From NCBI GenBank assembly GCA_030690165.1, contig JAUYHF010000051.1, forward strand, positions 1 to 64,000: a DNA stretch of 64,000 nt. Direction: 5' to 3'. This DNA comes from Deltaproteobacteria bacterium. Lineage in GTDB: Bacteria; Desulfobacterota; GWC2-55-46; UBA9637. A program made the position numbers and the translations under genes. The notes beneath the pieces were generated by a model, which searched no databases, was not told where the DNA came from, and worked only from the letters and a program-made list of their open reading frames with translations. Below, one piece after another: positions 25,076 through 34,091 of this stretch. Numbering within the stretch: position 1 is the stretch's first letter; every line of letters begins with the position of its first letter.

Positions 25076-25157
25076 TGCAAACTGCAAATTGAAAGAAAAG
25101 ACGTCTTTCCTTTTTGCATTGTCCAATTTGCATTTTACAATTTACAATTTGCAATCT
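25070..25157 (-). repeat. Heptamer micro-repeat, two inverted arms, rapZ-EIIA gap
   Basis: Left arm 25070-25090 has three 7-base units of GCAAATT type. Right arm 25116-25157 has six units of CAATTTG type, so the arms are mutually inverted and can fold into a long AT-rich hairpin. It fills the whole gap between rapZ and the EIIA leader. It could act as an attenuator or RNA stabiliser, which is not shown. Confidence 0.7.
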
Positions 25158-25158
25158 T

Positions 25159-26022
25159 TTACTGTCTCTCTATATCTCTATGCCGCTTCTTGAGAATACA
25201 CCTTTCAAAGGAAATTTCATCTGCAAGAAAATCAACTATTGAAACAGATCTATGTCTGCCGCCGGTGCAGCCGAAGGCGATTGTAAGATATGTCTTCCCT
25301 TCCCTTAAGTAGCTTGGGATAAGAAAATTGAGGAGGTTTCCAAATCTGACAAGGAACTCCTTTGTCTCTTCTTTGTTTAAAACAAACTCCTTAGCCCTCG
25401 AGTCCCTGCCGTCCAAATCTTTAAGCCCCTCCACAAAATAGGGATTGGGCAGAAATCTTACATCCATTATCATATCCGCATCTGATGGGATGCCGTATCT
25501 GTAACTAAACGAAACCAGCTGCACAACCATCTTCTCCTGCGATAGCGGGCCTGAAAAATATCCTCTTATAATCTCTTTTAACTGGTGAACATTATATCCG
25601 GAGGTATCTATAATTTTAGTGGCTGCCGTTTTTACTGAAGCCAGCATATCCCTCTCCCGTTTTATCCCGTCCAGAGAGCTTTCCCCCTCTGAGAGCGGAT
25701 GCCTTCGCCGTGTCTCGCTAAAGCGTCTCAAAAGCGCATCATCAGATGCCTCCAGATATATAAGCTCTGCATTATAACCGCTGTCCGTCATCTCCTTTAA
25801 TACGATCGGAAACTCTTTAAGGAATTCCCTCTCCCTCACATCCACAACAATTGCCACCTTGCTTATTTCAGCAGATTGATTTGAAAGTTCCATAAATTTC
25901 GGCATAAGCACAACAGGGAGATTGTCAACACAGAAAAAATTTAAGTCCTCTAACACCTTGATAGCTGTGCTTTTACCGGCCCCGGAAGGGCCGCTTATTA
26001 TAATAAGGCTAACATTTTTCAC
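25159..26022 (-). CDS. rapZ: RNase adapter protein RapZ (YvcJ family nucleotide-binding protein)
   Basis: A P-loop protein of 287 residues that in enterics guides RNase E to the small RNA GlmZ and in others binds nucleotides with unknown output. Walker A is GPSGAGKS (11-18). The C-terminal domain has SFSYRYGIPSDADMIMDVRFLPNPYF and AFGCTGGRHRSVSI, the sugar-phosphate-binding part. The start is GTG 26022, overlapping the hprK stop (GTGA). Neighbourhood with hprK, ptsN and rpoN is the usual context. Confidence 0.93.
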   Translation of the reverse strand: MKNVSLIIISGPSGAGKSTAIKVLEDLNFFCVDNLPVVLMPKFMELSNQSAEISKVAIVVDVREREFLKEFPIVLKEMTDSGYNAELIYLEASDDALLRRFSETRRRHPLSEGESSLDGIKRERDMLASVKTAATKIIDTSGYNVHQLKEIIRGYFSGPLSQEKMVVQLVSFSYRYGIPSDADMIMDVRFLPNPYFVEGLKDLDGRDSRAKEFVLNKEETKEFLVRFGNLLNFLIPSYLREGKTYLTIAFGCTGGRHRSVSIVDFLADEISFERCILKKRHRDIERQ

Positions 26023-26993
26023 GGTCTGCCTTCACCTTTTTTATTCTGCATTACAGCCATATCCAGCCTTTTCTTAAACTCCAACGCTGAATGATAGCCC
26101 ATTATCTTCAACAGTTGATTTCTGGCCGCAATCTCCACTATTGTAGCAACACTCCTGCCCGGGCTGACAGGGATCCTGTGAAAAGGGAGTTTTACCCCAA
26201 GTATTTCATATACCCCTTCCTCAAAACCCAGCCTGTCATATTCCTCGTCATGACCCCATTGCGCCAATTCCACAACAACATCCATCTGTTTCTTTTCCCT
26301 TATGGCAGTGATGCCAAACAGGTCTTTCACATTTACAATGCCAAGCCCCCTTACCTCCATGTGGTATTTTATAATATCAGACGCTATGCCAAAAAGGGTA
26401 GTCGGAGATATCCTCTTTATTATAACTGCATCGTCTGCAATGAGCCTGTAGCCTTTTGTAATAAGGTCTAATGCGCACTCGCTCTTGCCGATGCCGCTCT
26501 TGCCCAGTATCAGCACACCCACACCCAGGACATCAACAAAAACGCCATGTATGGTTGTCGTTGGCGCCAGCCTTTCTTCCAGATATTTGGTAAATCGTTC
26601 AATAAACAGGGAGGTGGTAAGATGTGTGGTTAAAAGAGGAATGTTCTTCTCTTCTGCAAGACGGAATAAAAAAACAGGGAGGTTTTGCTTTTTTGTAATT
26701 ATAAAACAAGGGGTAGCTGCCTTCTTAAGCCTTTTAAGCGTTTCTTTGAGCCTGTCAGAAGTGAGGCCGTTTAAATATTCTATCTCAGCCTTTCCGAAAA
26801 TCTGTATCCTTTCCGGATGGAGCTGTTCTTTCAGGCCTGTTAATAACAATCCTGGTTTCTGGATTCGGGATGTGGTTACCTTGTTTAAAAGACCTTTTTT
26901 GCCGCCCGCAAGTCTAAATCCAAATCTTTCCGCGGTCTCTTTTAACAGTTCATCTACCGTGATATTTACAATATTCCTATCCGTCTTATTCAA
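26019..26993 (-). CDS. hprK: HPr kinase/phosphorylase
   Basis: Phosphorylates HPr on its regulatory serine and removes that phosphate, linking PTS state to metabolism. The 324-residue chain has an N-terminal domain and a C-terminal kinase domain with a P-loop GKSGIGKSECALDLI (about 160-170), then RLIADDAV, and the signature MEVRGLGIVNVKDLFG. The target Ser is present in the HPr of this window. The start is TTG 26993, overlapping the ptsN stop. Confidence 0.95.
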   Translation of the reverse strand: MNKTDRNIVNITVDELLKETAERFGFRLAGGKKGLLNKVTTSRIQKPGLLLTGLKEQLHPERIQIFGKAEIEYLNGLTSDRLKETLKRLKKAATPCFIITKKQNLPVFLFRLAEEKNIPLLTTHLTTSLFIERFTKYLEERLAPTTTIHGVFVDVLGVGVLILGKSGIGKSECALDLITKGYRLIADDAVIIKRISPTTLFGIASDIIKYHMEVRGLGIVNVKDLFGITAIREKKQMDVVVELAQWGHDEEYDRLGFEEGVYEILGVKLPFHRIPVSPGRSVATIVEIAARNQLLKIMGYHSALEFKKRLDMAVMQNKKGEGRP

Positions 26994-27454
26994 CTGAGTT
27001 TCCTGTCCTCTTCAACTATTATGTTATATATTTCTTCTTTGGTAGATGCCTCCATAAGCTGCTTTCTAAATCCGGCGTCTTTTAAAAGACTGGATATTCT
27101 GGCCAGTATCTTGAGATGCGCTGTATTAGAATCTTCCGGCGCCGCTATCAGAAAGAACAGATGGGCAGGCCTTTCATCCATAGCCTGAAATTCCACCCCT
27201 TTAATGCTTCTGCCAAAGAGGAGGACAATAGCATTCCCACCTTTAAGCCGCACATGAGGTATTGCAACGCCATAACCAATGCCGGTGCTGCCAAGCCTTT
27301 CCCTTTCAAGAATCGCCTCTAAGAGCTTATCCTTATTAATATCAGCAAACCTGAAGGCAAGTTCTGCCGCCATCTCTTCAAGCGCTTCACGCTTTTCATG
27401 CCCTTTAAGGTCGGGTATTATGCAGTCTTGGTTTAGAATGTCAGCAAGCTTCAT
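26990..27454 (-). CDS. ptsN: PTS EIIA-type nitrogen regulatory protein
   Basis: A 154-residue EIIA-Ntr/fructose-type domain. The phospho-accepting His is His67 in GVAIPHVR, preceded by RERLGSTGIGYG, both typical. Members regulate nitrogen and potassium functions and often lie, as here, downstream of rpoN and hpf. No EIIB or EIIC partner of fructose type is nearby. In this operon it could exchange phosphate with the mannose-type HPr and enzyme I. Confidence 0.94.
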   Translation of the reverse strand: MKLADILNQDCIIPDLKGHEKREALEEMAAELAFRFADINKDKLLEAILERERLGSTGIGYGVAIPHVRLKGGNAIVLLFGRSIKGVEFQAMDERPAHLFFLIAAPEDSNTAHLKILARISSLLKDAGFRKQLMEASTKEEIYNIIVEEDRKLS

Positions 27455-27462
27455 GATAAGTG

Positions 27463-28008
27463 TTATCGTTGTCCGGTGTCTATCAAACCGTAATTGCCGT
27501 CTTTTCTTCTGTACAGAACATTTATATTGTTAGAGGCCGAATCGGTAAACACCATAAAGTCATTACTTAGAAGGTTTATCTGCATAACAGCCTCATCAGC
27601 GGACATGGGTTTTATAAAAAAGTTTTCGGTCTTTATTACCTTCGGCCCGGATGCCTCATCAACTCCCTCATGGGAAAGAACATTAAGTTTAGCGGATAGC
27701 GGTCTGACAGAACTGCTTACTTTATGATTTTTTATCTTTTCTTTATATCTCCTCACCTGTTTTTCTATCTTATCCATAACCTTATCTATGGCGGAATAAA
27801 GGTCTTCTGTTTGTTCTTCGCCCTTTATTGTCACCCCATTTGCCACAATTGTAACATCGGCAATATGCCTGAATTTTTCCACTGATAATACCCAATGCGC
27901 CTCAATAGGCTCTATCAGATACTTCTTCACCCGCTCTATCTTGTCTGCTGCATAATTCCTCAGCGCATCAGATGAATCTATATGTCTGAACATAACTGTA
28001 ACATGCAT
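27463..28008 (-). CDS. hpf: Ribosome hibernation promoting factor, long form
   Basis: A 181-residue protein with an N-terminal S30AE domain (about 1-100) and a C-terminal dimerisation domain (about 125-180, with the segment FFIKPMSADEAVMQINLLSN). Long HPF alone can pair 70S ribosomes into 100S dimers in stationary phase. The gene lies 16 bases after rpoN in the conserved lptB-rpoN-hpf-ptsN order. Confidence 0.95.
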   Translation of the reverse strand: MHVTVMFRHIDSSDALRNYAADKIERVKKYLIEPIEAHWVLSVEKFRHIADVTIVANGVTIKGEEQTEDLYSAIDKVMDKIEKQVRRYKEKIKNHKVSSSVRPLSAKLNVLSHEGVDEASGPKVIKTENFFIKPMSADEAVMQINLLSNDFMVFTDSASNNINVLYRRKDGNYGLIDTGQR

Positions 28009-28024
28009 CTATAATATCCTCCTT

Positions 28025-29464
28025 TCAAAACAACCTCTTCCTCTTACAGGCCGAGAGAATACCCATAGCCTCTCTATATTTTGTTATTGTCCGCCTTGCA
28101 ATATCTATCCCTGAGTCTCTGAGTATTTCCAATATCTTCTGGTCGGAGAACGGTTTAGTTGCGTCCTCCGCGGCATAGATATTCTTAATCTTTTCCACAA
28201 CACTTTTAGCCGACATATTATCTGCTCTATCGGTTGTATTTATCTTAGGGCTGAAAAAATATTTCAACTCAAATATGCCGTGCGGCGTATGGGCATATTT
28301 ATTTGAAGTAACCCTGCTTATGGTAGACTCATGCATTCCAACATCTGCCGCCACATCCTTCAGGATAAGGGGCTTTACAAAACAGGGGCCGTTATCAAAA
28401 AACTCTCTCTGAAATTTTACGATGCTTTGCGCCACCTTATATATGGTGCGCTGCCTCTGGTGAATGCTTTGTATAAGCCATCTGGCTGAACGAAGTCTTT
28501 CCTGCACATACGTCTTTGTTGCGTCGGTTCCTCTCCCATTTTTAGCGAGTAGTGTCATGTAATAGGGGCTTATCTTCAATTTCGGAAGGCCGTTTTCATT
28601 AAGAAATATTACATAATCTCCGTCCATCTTCTGTATATATATGTCAGGAATTACCCAATTGGCTTCGGACTGACCGTATGTGCTGCCAGGACGGGGGCAA
28701 AACCCCATAATTACCTTTACTGCATCTATAACATCAGCCATCGGGATATTTAAGTCAACCGCTACTTTCTTATAATTCTTGTTTTTAAGATTATTAAGAT
28801 GATGGTTGATTATCTCTTCAACAATCCTGTTCCTGCAGCCAAGGAATTCAGCTTGTGTTAAAAGACACTCCTTCAAGGTTCTTGAACCCACGCCTATCGG
28901 GTCAAACTGCTGAATCTTCTTAATAGTACCCTCAACAATATCTTCGCTTACACCGGTTGCCGTTGCAATTTCCTGCGTTATAGACTTTAAGTAAGATGTT
29001 TCATCCCCATTATTTTCACCAATCCTTAAATAACCGTCTTCATCAATATTGCCTATTATAAATTCTCCAGCCAGCATCTCTTCTGAAGTTAAAGATGAGA
29101 GATGAAGCTGCCACATCAGGTGTTCCACAAGTGTCGGCTTTTTAGTAAGGGTGGCCTCAATGGGAGATTCCTCTGATTCCTCTGAAAAGTTGGCGCCCCT
29201 CATGGGCCTCTCATAACAATTTTCTAAATATGCCTCCCAATCTACCTCTCTTGCTTTTTGCGGGTTCAATTGAGCATCAGAAGTTGACTCTGCGGCATCC
29301 TGGACGCCATCTTCCTCTAACGTAGGATTGATCTCCATTTCTTCTCTCACCATTTCCACGAGCTCAAGTCTTGAAAGCTGTAGAAGCTTTATGGCCAATT
29401 GCAGCTGCGGCGACATCACCAACTGCTGCGACAATCTTATGTCTTGTCTTATTTCATGCGCCAT
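28025..29464 (-). CDS. rpoN: RNA polymerase sigma-54 factor
   Basis: A 479-residue alternative sigma factor needing AAA+ activators. The N-terminal Gln/Leu-rich activator-binding region (RLSQQLVMSPQLQLAIKLLQ) comes first, followed by the core-binding domain, the HTH (GMHESTISRVTSNKY) and the RpoN box ARRTITKYR at 456-464 that reads the -24 element. It lies between lptB and hpf, its usual place in Gram-negative bacteria, with 3 bases to lptB. Confidence 0.96.
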   Translation of the reverse strand: MAHEIRQDIRLSQQLVMSPQLQLAIKLLQLSRLELVEMVREEMEINPTLEEDGVQDAAESTSDAQLNPQKAREVDWEAYLENCYERPMRGANFSEESEESPIEATLTKKPTLVEHLMWQLHLSSLTSEEMLAGEFIIGNIDEDGYLRIGENNGDETSYLKSITQEIATATGVSEDIVEGTIKKIQQFDPIGVGSRTLKECLLTQAEFLGCRNRIVEEIINHHLNNLKNKNYKKVAVDLNIPMADVIDAVKVIMGFCPRPGSTYGQSEANWVIPDIYIQKMDGDYVIFLNENGLPKLKISPYYMTLLAKNGRGTDATKTYVQERLRSARWLIQSIHQRQRTIYKVAQSIVKFQREFFDNGPCFVKPLILKDVAADVGMHESTISRVTSNKYAHTPHGIFELKYFFSPKINTTDRADNMSAKSVVEKIKNIYAAEDATKPFSDQKILEILRDSGIDIARRTITKYREAMGILSACKRKRLF

Positions 29465-29467
29465 AGG

Positions 29468-30193
29468 TTATCTGACCCTCTCCCCCAGATACGACTCCCT
29501 TGCCTTCTTACTTTCCATTATCGTGTCAGGCGTCCCTTCCTCTATTATCTTTCCTCCATCTATGATATAGGCCCTGTCACATATCCCAAGTATCTCACGC
29601 CAATTATGGTCTGTCAGCAAAACACCGATGCCTTTATTCTTCAACTTGATTATTATATCCTGGATATCAGCCACTGCTATCGGGTCTATGCCCGCAAACG
29701 GCTCATCCAATAATATGAATAAAGGCGAATTAACCAGAGACCGCGCTATCTCAACCCTTCTCCTCTCGCCGCCTGAAAGGGCGTATGCCTTGCTGCCCTT
29801 TAGATGGGTTATGCCAAGCTCCTCAAGAAGACCCGCAAGCCGCGCCTCCTCTTCATCCTCCGATAGCTCAAGAAACTCAAGCACTGCCTTAATATTTTCT
29901 TCTACAGTAAGTTTTCTGAAAACAGACGGCTCCTGCGGAAGATAGCTTATGCCCTTCCTTGCCCTCTTATACATCGGAAGATGCGTAATATCCTCTTCGC
30001 CCAGAAACACCTCGCCGGATTCAGGACCGATAAGGCCCACTACCATATAAAATATAGTTGTCTTGCCTGCCCCGTTCGGCCCCAAAAGCCCTACTACCTC
30101 ACCCTGCCTGACTTCCATGCCCACCCCATCCACTACCCTTCTGCCTTTAAAGGATTTTATAAGATTATGGGTTGAAAGCTTAATTACTTGCAT
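29468..30193 (-). CDS. lptB: LPS export ABC transporter ATP-binding protein
   Basis: Cytoplasmic ATPase that powers lipopolysaccharide extraction by LptB2FG. The 241-residue chain has Walker [10 protein letters not shown] (38-46), the signature [15 protein letters not shown] and Walker [13 protein letters not shown]. The start overlaps the end of lptA by 10 bases. lptF and lptG are not in the window. Confidence 0.95.
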   Translation of the reverse strand: MQVIKLSTHNLIKSFKGRRVVDGVGMEVRQGEVVGLLGPNGAGKTTIFYMVVGLIGPESGEVFLGEEDITHLPMYKRARKGISYLPQEPSVFRKLTVEENIKAVLEFLELSEDEEEARLAGLLEELGITHLKGSKAYALSGGERRRVEIARSLVNSPLFILLDEPFAGIDPIAVADIQDIIIKLKNKGIGVLLTDHNWREILGICDRAYIIDGGKIIEEGTPDTIMESKKARESYLGERVR

Positions 30194-30780
30194 TTTACCT
30201 TGTTTTTTTCATCCTTTGGATGCACAACTGCCTTAACTCTATTATTTGCGCCACCTTCTACCAAACTTTTATCTTCATCCAGAAAGATGGTTATCTTATC
30301 GCCTTTAACAACATCGCAATCCTCTTTTACCTGCGGATTTCCTGTAAGAACAACTGTCCTGTTCTCTCTGGTGTAAACTGCCTTTGCTCCGGTTGCCACC
30401 TTATTCAACTGAACTATCCTTACATTCTCTATTGCTATCATTTCTTTTATCTCTTTACCGTCGGCATAATAGACATACAACTCTTTTGCATAAATCGTAT
30501 AATCCTTCTGCTCTGCCTTCACATCGCCTTTAAATATAACAAGATTCTCCTTCTTCCTCGCCTCCATATTGTTTGAGGTAATTGTTATGGGCTGGCTTTC
30601 CGGCGACGGTGAGGCAGAAGAGGGGGGGGCAGCAACTTTTTTTTCTCCGGCAAAACTATTAAGACAGGCAATAGACAATAGGCAATAGGCAATAGGTATA
30701 ATAATCCATAACCGATAACCTATAACCCCTGATAGAATCAATCGGGGGCTATCGCCTCTTTTAATTTTATAGCGCCGCAT
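30184..30780 (-). CDS. lptA: LPS periplasmic bridge protein LptA
   Basis: Periplasmic OstA-like beta-jellyroll protein that carries lipopolysaccharide from LptC to LptD. Residues about 65-190 hold the repeating strands typical of the domain ([28 protein letters not shown]-like [27 protein letters not shown]). ATG 30780 overlaps lptC by 14 bases. The hydrophobic core of the signal peptide, residues 18-38, is encoded entirely by nine tandem 7-base units at 30666-30728, so the export signal is repeat-derived. Confidence 0.88.
   Translation of the reverse strand: MRRYKIKRGDSPRLILSGVIGYRLWIIIPIAYCLLSIACLNSFAGEKKVAAPPSSASPSPESQPITITSNNMEARKKENLVIFKGDVKAEQKDYTIYAKELYVYYADGKEIKEMIAIENVRIVQLNKVATGAKAVYTRENRTVVLTGNPQVKEDCDVVKGDKITIFLDEDKSLVEGGANNRVKAVVHPKDEKNKVKCK
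30666..30728 (-). repeat. Heptamer micro-repeat encoding the LptA signal peptide core
   Basis: Nine perfectly phased 7-base units. On the plus strand the first four are of AGGCAAT type, then one AGGTATA, then four of ATAACCN type. Read on the minus strand in the lptA frame they give a run of Ile, Leu, Tyr, Ala and Ser that is the membrane-spanning part of the signal. Confidence 0.8.
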
Positions 30781-31327
30781 CTTGCACCACTGTCCTGACA
30801 TTTGCAAGCACAGAAACCCTTTCTGTTATCATATCTGCCAGAAATCCGGTTCCTTCAATATGAATACCCGGACCTGTAAAAAACACCCTGTCTTTTGTGC
30901 TTATCTGTCTAACCCCTGCGATATACTGCAGCGAGTCGGTTTTAAGTTGATAGTTGTCAGTTGATGTAACCACCACATTTCCAACAATATCCATATCCTT
31001 GCTGTCATTCCTCAACCTGCCTTCCCTTCCTATTAATGTATAGTTCTCTCCATTTTTAGAATAAAATATAACCCGGACATTCTCAAAAACCGTCAGATTG
31101 TCATCTTTAAAATACTGGGCTGAGTCCGCCTCAAGCTCCCATTCCTTTCGGCCATCTCTGGTCTCCACATATCTGGCCTTCTCAATCCTTATGTCCGCCT
31201 TAGAGGATTTTACCAATGTGCCGCGGAGTCCTTTATGTATTTTGTTGTTTATGTAAAGGAATGTCCCGACAGCAAATACCGCTGCAACTAAAAATATAAC
31301 AAGGATAGGCTTAATCATGCGTTTCAT
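30767..31327 (-). CDS. lptC: LPS export component LptC
   Basis: A 186-residue bitopic inner-membrane protein: one N-terminal helix (about 7-26) and a periplasmic OstA-like domain with ADIRIEKARYVETRDGRKEW and the segment LTVFENVRVIFYSKNG. It hands lipopolysaccharide to LptA. It lies between kdsC and lptA, overlapping lptA, which is the standard order. ATG 31327 or the Met at residue 4 could be the start. Confidence 0.88.
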   Translation of the reverse strand: MKRMIKPILVIFLVAAVFAVGTFLYINNKIHKGLRGTLVKSSKADIRIEKARYVETRDGRKEWELEADSAQYFKDDNLTVFENVRVIFYSKNGENYTLIGREGRLRNDSKDMDIVGNVVVTSTDNYQLKTDSLQYIAGVRQISTKDRVFFTGPGIHIEGTGFLADMITERVSVLANVRTVVQDAAL

Positions 31328-31349
31328 AGCAAAAATTATACCACTTTCA

Positions 31350-31892
31350 TTAAATATGTAAAGATTTTTCCATCACCTCAGCCCATCTGCCCTGCGTATT
31401 GAGTATCAACTCGCATACCTCGCGGACTGCGCCGCAGCCTCCGTTTTTTACCGTCACATAATCAACATACTTTTTTACATCATCCACTGCATCTTTAACC
31501 GCAGCAGCAAAGCCGACCTTGCGTAAAAGCGGTATGTCAACCAGTTCATCTCCGATATACGCAACCTGTTCTGAAATTAACCCTTTCCTTTTCAATATAT
31601 CCTCCAGCGCTGCAACCTTATCCATAGCTTTCTGGTATACCAGCTCTATCCCGAGGTTTTTTGCCCTGTGAAGGACAACATTGGATTCTCTGGCAGTGAT
31701 TATCGCCACATCTATCCCTGCCCGCATCAGGAGCTTTATGCCGTGCCCGTCCTTCACATCAAACACCTTTGTCTCTTTCCCCTCATCGTCATAAATAATC
31801 CGACCGTCGGTCATAACGCCGTCAACATCAAGGGCAAGGAGTTTTACAGACTTTATCTTTTTTATAAGATTGGGAGATATTTTTTTGGCCAT
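31350..31892 (-). CDS. kdsC: 3-deoxy-D-manno-octulosonate-8-phosphatase
   Basis: HAD-family phosphatase releasing KDO from KDO-8-phosphate for lipopolysaccharide. The nucleophile motif DVDGVMTDG (from Asp22, acid/base Asp24) and the GHGIKLLMRAGIDVAIIT segment are typical of the 180-residue, cap-less KdsC type, as is the C-terminal GGCGAVREVCE. It opens the kdsC-lptC-lptA-lptB-rpoN run. Confidence 0.94.
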   Translation of the reverse strand: MAKKISPNLIKKIKSVKLLALDVDGVMTDGRIIYDDEGKETKVFDVKDGHGIKLLMRAGIDVAIITARESNVVLHRAKNLGIELVYQKAMDKVAALEDILKRKGLISEQVAYIGDELVDIPLLRKVGFAAAVKDAVDDVKKYVDYVTVKNGGCGAVREVCELILNTQGRWAEVMEKSLHI

Positions 31893-31903
31893 GACTGCTT
31901 CCT

Positions 31904-34033
31904 TTAAATTGATTCTATCTTAATTTTAAAACCTGTTTCAAATGTCTTATCAATAGAGATGTCCCAGAAAAATAAAAGACATGAGCCCTGGAATATCTTT
32001 TCAAACCCGGCCTCGGAAAGGGAAACCGTCTCTATTGGAAATCTCCAAAAGGACGTGTCTTTATCAAAGCTGAAAGACACCCTCATCTTTGTCCATTTAT
32101 CCACCATGCTTATCTGTCTGATACCGGCAATCTCTCCGGCGCTTCCAAGTCCTTTATTTCTTATATCTTTTCCTCTAACATCATAAAAACCGTCAGGCCC
32201 GTCACAGCACGGTAGGATAAGATTAAATTCTACGCCGAACTTTACATCAAAGATATTCTGCTCAAGATTTGTCGCAAGATATTTTATATCTATCTCATTA
32301 CCTTTTACAGACAGATCCTTTTCAACCCTTATGCGATGCCCCTCTCTGCTTAAAACAATATTGCAGCCTTTATCATGCTGACCCCTGACCCCTGACCCCT
32401 GACCCCTGCTCTCATACGGCCTATCAATAAAATCGCCAAGCTCTTCATACGCCGACATTCTAAAGGCATCTAACGTCTCTTCCTTTTTCAAAAAATGGTC
32501 GACCAGAGACACCCTCTGATATTTGTCAAAGAAGAGATATTTTTCCAGATCTTCTTCCTTTGACACGGTTAAATCATGGATGCTCTTAGCCTCGCCTTTA
32601 TTTGCCTCACTGCTTTTTACCTTGACCCTATGATGATAACCCTCTTCCCATCTTGAAAGCGTGTTGGAAAGATTTACACACTTTGGCCTGTAATCCATTT
32701 CTATAAGCGAACCGCCGTTATGAGGACTAAAAAAAAGATTGAGCTGCGGTGTCCTGATAAGAATCTCATTAAATGTATCCGCGTCAAAATCTCTCTCGTA
32801 AACTGTAAACTGTGAACTGTCAATTGTTTTACCCCTGACCCCTGACCCCTGTTCCCAGACCCCTGTTTCTGTAAGATTCTCCGCCTTAATCAGATGCTCA
32901 TAAACCGCCCTCCGGAGGTGCGGCAGATAAAGCCCGCCGAACACCCCATGCCAGTATGCGTCATTGCACTGCGCCATGTATAAATGAGAAGTAGTGGCGA
33001 TTCGCGAATCGCCGCTACTTCTGACTTCTTCGCTCACCATCAGCATCCTCTTGTGCAGCCAGTTTGCCTCAGGATATTTGGCAAAGAAATTTCTCCAAAA
33101 ACCTCCCTGCAAAAATCTCCTAATCCTTTCTCCATCCTGCCATGTCTTGACTTCGTTAATCAAATTAGTATATGTCTCAGCTGCCTCAGCAGGCAGCGCC
33201 CATTCACCCATCTCTATATAAGATGTTGTGGGGAGATAGACCCTTCCAAGCGGTTCGTTATCGTCTATATATTCAGAAAAGGTTACCGGCTTAACAAGCT
33301 CCTTATTTTCTACTACTGCTTCAAGAAATTTTTTAAGCCACTCCTCTTTATAGACCCATTGATGCGTGCCCGGCCATGTGCCAAATTTTTCGCCGTCATC
33401 AGCAAAGATTGCTGCAGGATTAGGACCAAGTGTCTCAACCCATCTGATATTTTCCAAAAATTTATCAACCGTTTCAAAAGGTATTATATATCTTAAGCGC
33501 TCGCTCCCCGGGAATACCTTCAAAGTCTTGCCCAAATCCTCTGTTACATAATAACCTGTCAACTGTTCTTTTCTCAGTCCGGCCTTCATAAAATGATAGT
33601 CGTCCACAACAATATACTCCATGCCGGCCTCTTTTAAATACAGGGGCAACTGCGGCTCCCATATCCTCTCTGCAAGCCACACCCCCCTTGGCCTTTTGCC
33701 GAAAACATTTTCCAGCTTATCCAACATCATCCGTATCTGGCCGACCCTGTCCTGCGGCGGTATAACCGCAAGGATTGGCTCATAATAGCCCCCGCCCATC
33801 ATCTCAACCTGTCCCTTATTTACCATCTCCCTGAGCAGCTCAATATACTCTATGTGATTTTCCAGAAGCCAGTCCAGAAGATAACCTGTGATGTGAAATG
33901 AAAGTTTTACGGACGGATATTTTAAAATGGCTTTGAGAAATGGAAGATAGGCATTTCTATAGCTGTCTTCAATGACATGCCCGAAATTGCCCACAGGCTG
34001 GTGGTTATGTATGCAGAAGATAAAATTTGGCAA
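31904..34033 (-). CDS. GH57 alpha-glucanotransferase/amylase-type enzyme
   Basis: A 709-residue glycoside hydrolase of family 57 with DUF1925/DUF1926-type C-terminal regions, similar to 4-alpha-glucanotransferases. Seen are IHNHQPVGNF at the N-terminus, GGGYYEPILAVIP, the nucleophile region WLAERIWEPQLP and the acid region IFADDGEKFGTWPG, so the catalytic pair looks intact. Three repeat-derived inserts interrupt linkers: a 28-bp palindrome (residues about 339-348), a 70-base heptamer run (about 389-412) and a 28-base heptamer run (about 542-551). The role is probably glycogen or maltodextrin turnover. Substrate is inference. Confidence 0.85.
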   Translation of the reverse strand: MPNFIFCIHNHQPVGNFGHVIEDSYRNAYLPFLKAILKYPSVKLSFHITGYLLDWLLENHIEYIELLREMVNKGQVEMMGGGYYEPILAVIPPQDRVGQIRMMLDKLENVFGKRPRGVWLAERIWEPQLPLYLKEAGMEYIVVDDYHFMKAGLRKEQLTGYYVTEDLGKTLKVFPGSERLRYIIPFETVDKFLENIRWVETLGPNPAAIFADDGEKFGTWPGTHQWVYKEEWLKKFLEAVVENKELVKPVTFSEYIDDNEPLGRVYLPTTSYIEMGEWALPAEAAETYTNLINEVKTWQDGERIRRFLQGGFWRNFFAKYPEANWLHKRMLMVSEEVRSSGDSRIATTSHLYMAQCNDAYWHGVFGGLYLPHLRRAVYEHLIKAENLTETGVWEQGSGVRGKTIDSSQFTVYERDFDADTFNEILIRTPQLNLFFSPHNGGSLIEMDYRPKCVNLSNTLSRWEEGYHHRVKVKSSEANKGEAKSIHDLTVSKEEDLEKYLFFDKYQRVSLVDHFLKKEETLDAFRMSAYEELGDFIDRPYESRGQGSGVRGQHDKGCNIVLSREGHRIRVEKDLSVKGNEIDIKYLATNLEQNIFDVKFGVEFNLILPCCDGPDGFYDVRGKDIRNKGLGSAGEIAGIRQISMVDKWTKMRVSFSFDKDTSFWRFPIETVSLSEAGFEKIFQGSCLLFFWDISIDKTFETGFKIKIESI
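32380..32407 (-). repeat. Heptamer micro-repeat inside the GH57 gene (copy 1)
   Basis: Four identical tandem units GACCCCT on the plus strand, read in frame on the minus strand as Gly, Gln, Ser, Val, Arg codons. The total of 28 bases is not a multiple of three, so flanking bases must have compensated. Confidence 0.75.
32798..32867 (-). repeat. Heptamer micro-repeat inside the GH57 gene (copy 2)
   Basis: Ten phased 7-base units: GTAAACT-type units (32798-32832) pass without loss of phase into CCCTGAC-type units (32833-32867). They encode about 24 in-frame residues between two conserved parts of the enzyme. Confidence 0.78.
32991..33018. repeat. 28-bp palindromic element, copy 1 (inside GH57 gene)
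   Basis: Left half GTAGTGGCGATTCG, right half CGAATCGCCGCTAC, one mismatched pair. The symmetry extends four bases further on each side (32987-33022). It shares length and outer GTRG/CTAC ends with 43377-43404 and 56128-56155. Confidence 0.75.
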
Positions 34034-34091
34034 GTATTATCCTTTTAGAGATATGCCTTTATAGTCATTCATATCTTTGTAGATTACTTTC

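Noticed and set aside
25045-25119. N-terminal extension of EIIA (25 residues)
   Set aside because: The extension translates the 34-base leader and heptamer repeat; the EIIA fold starts at MIGAIIITHG.
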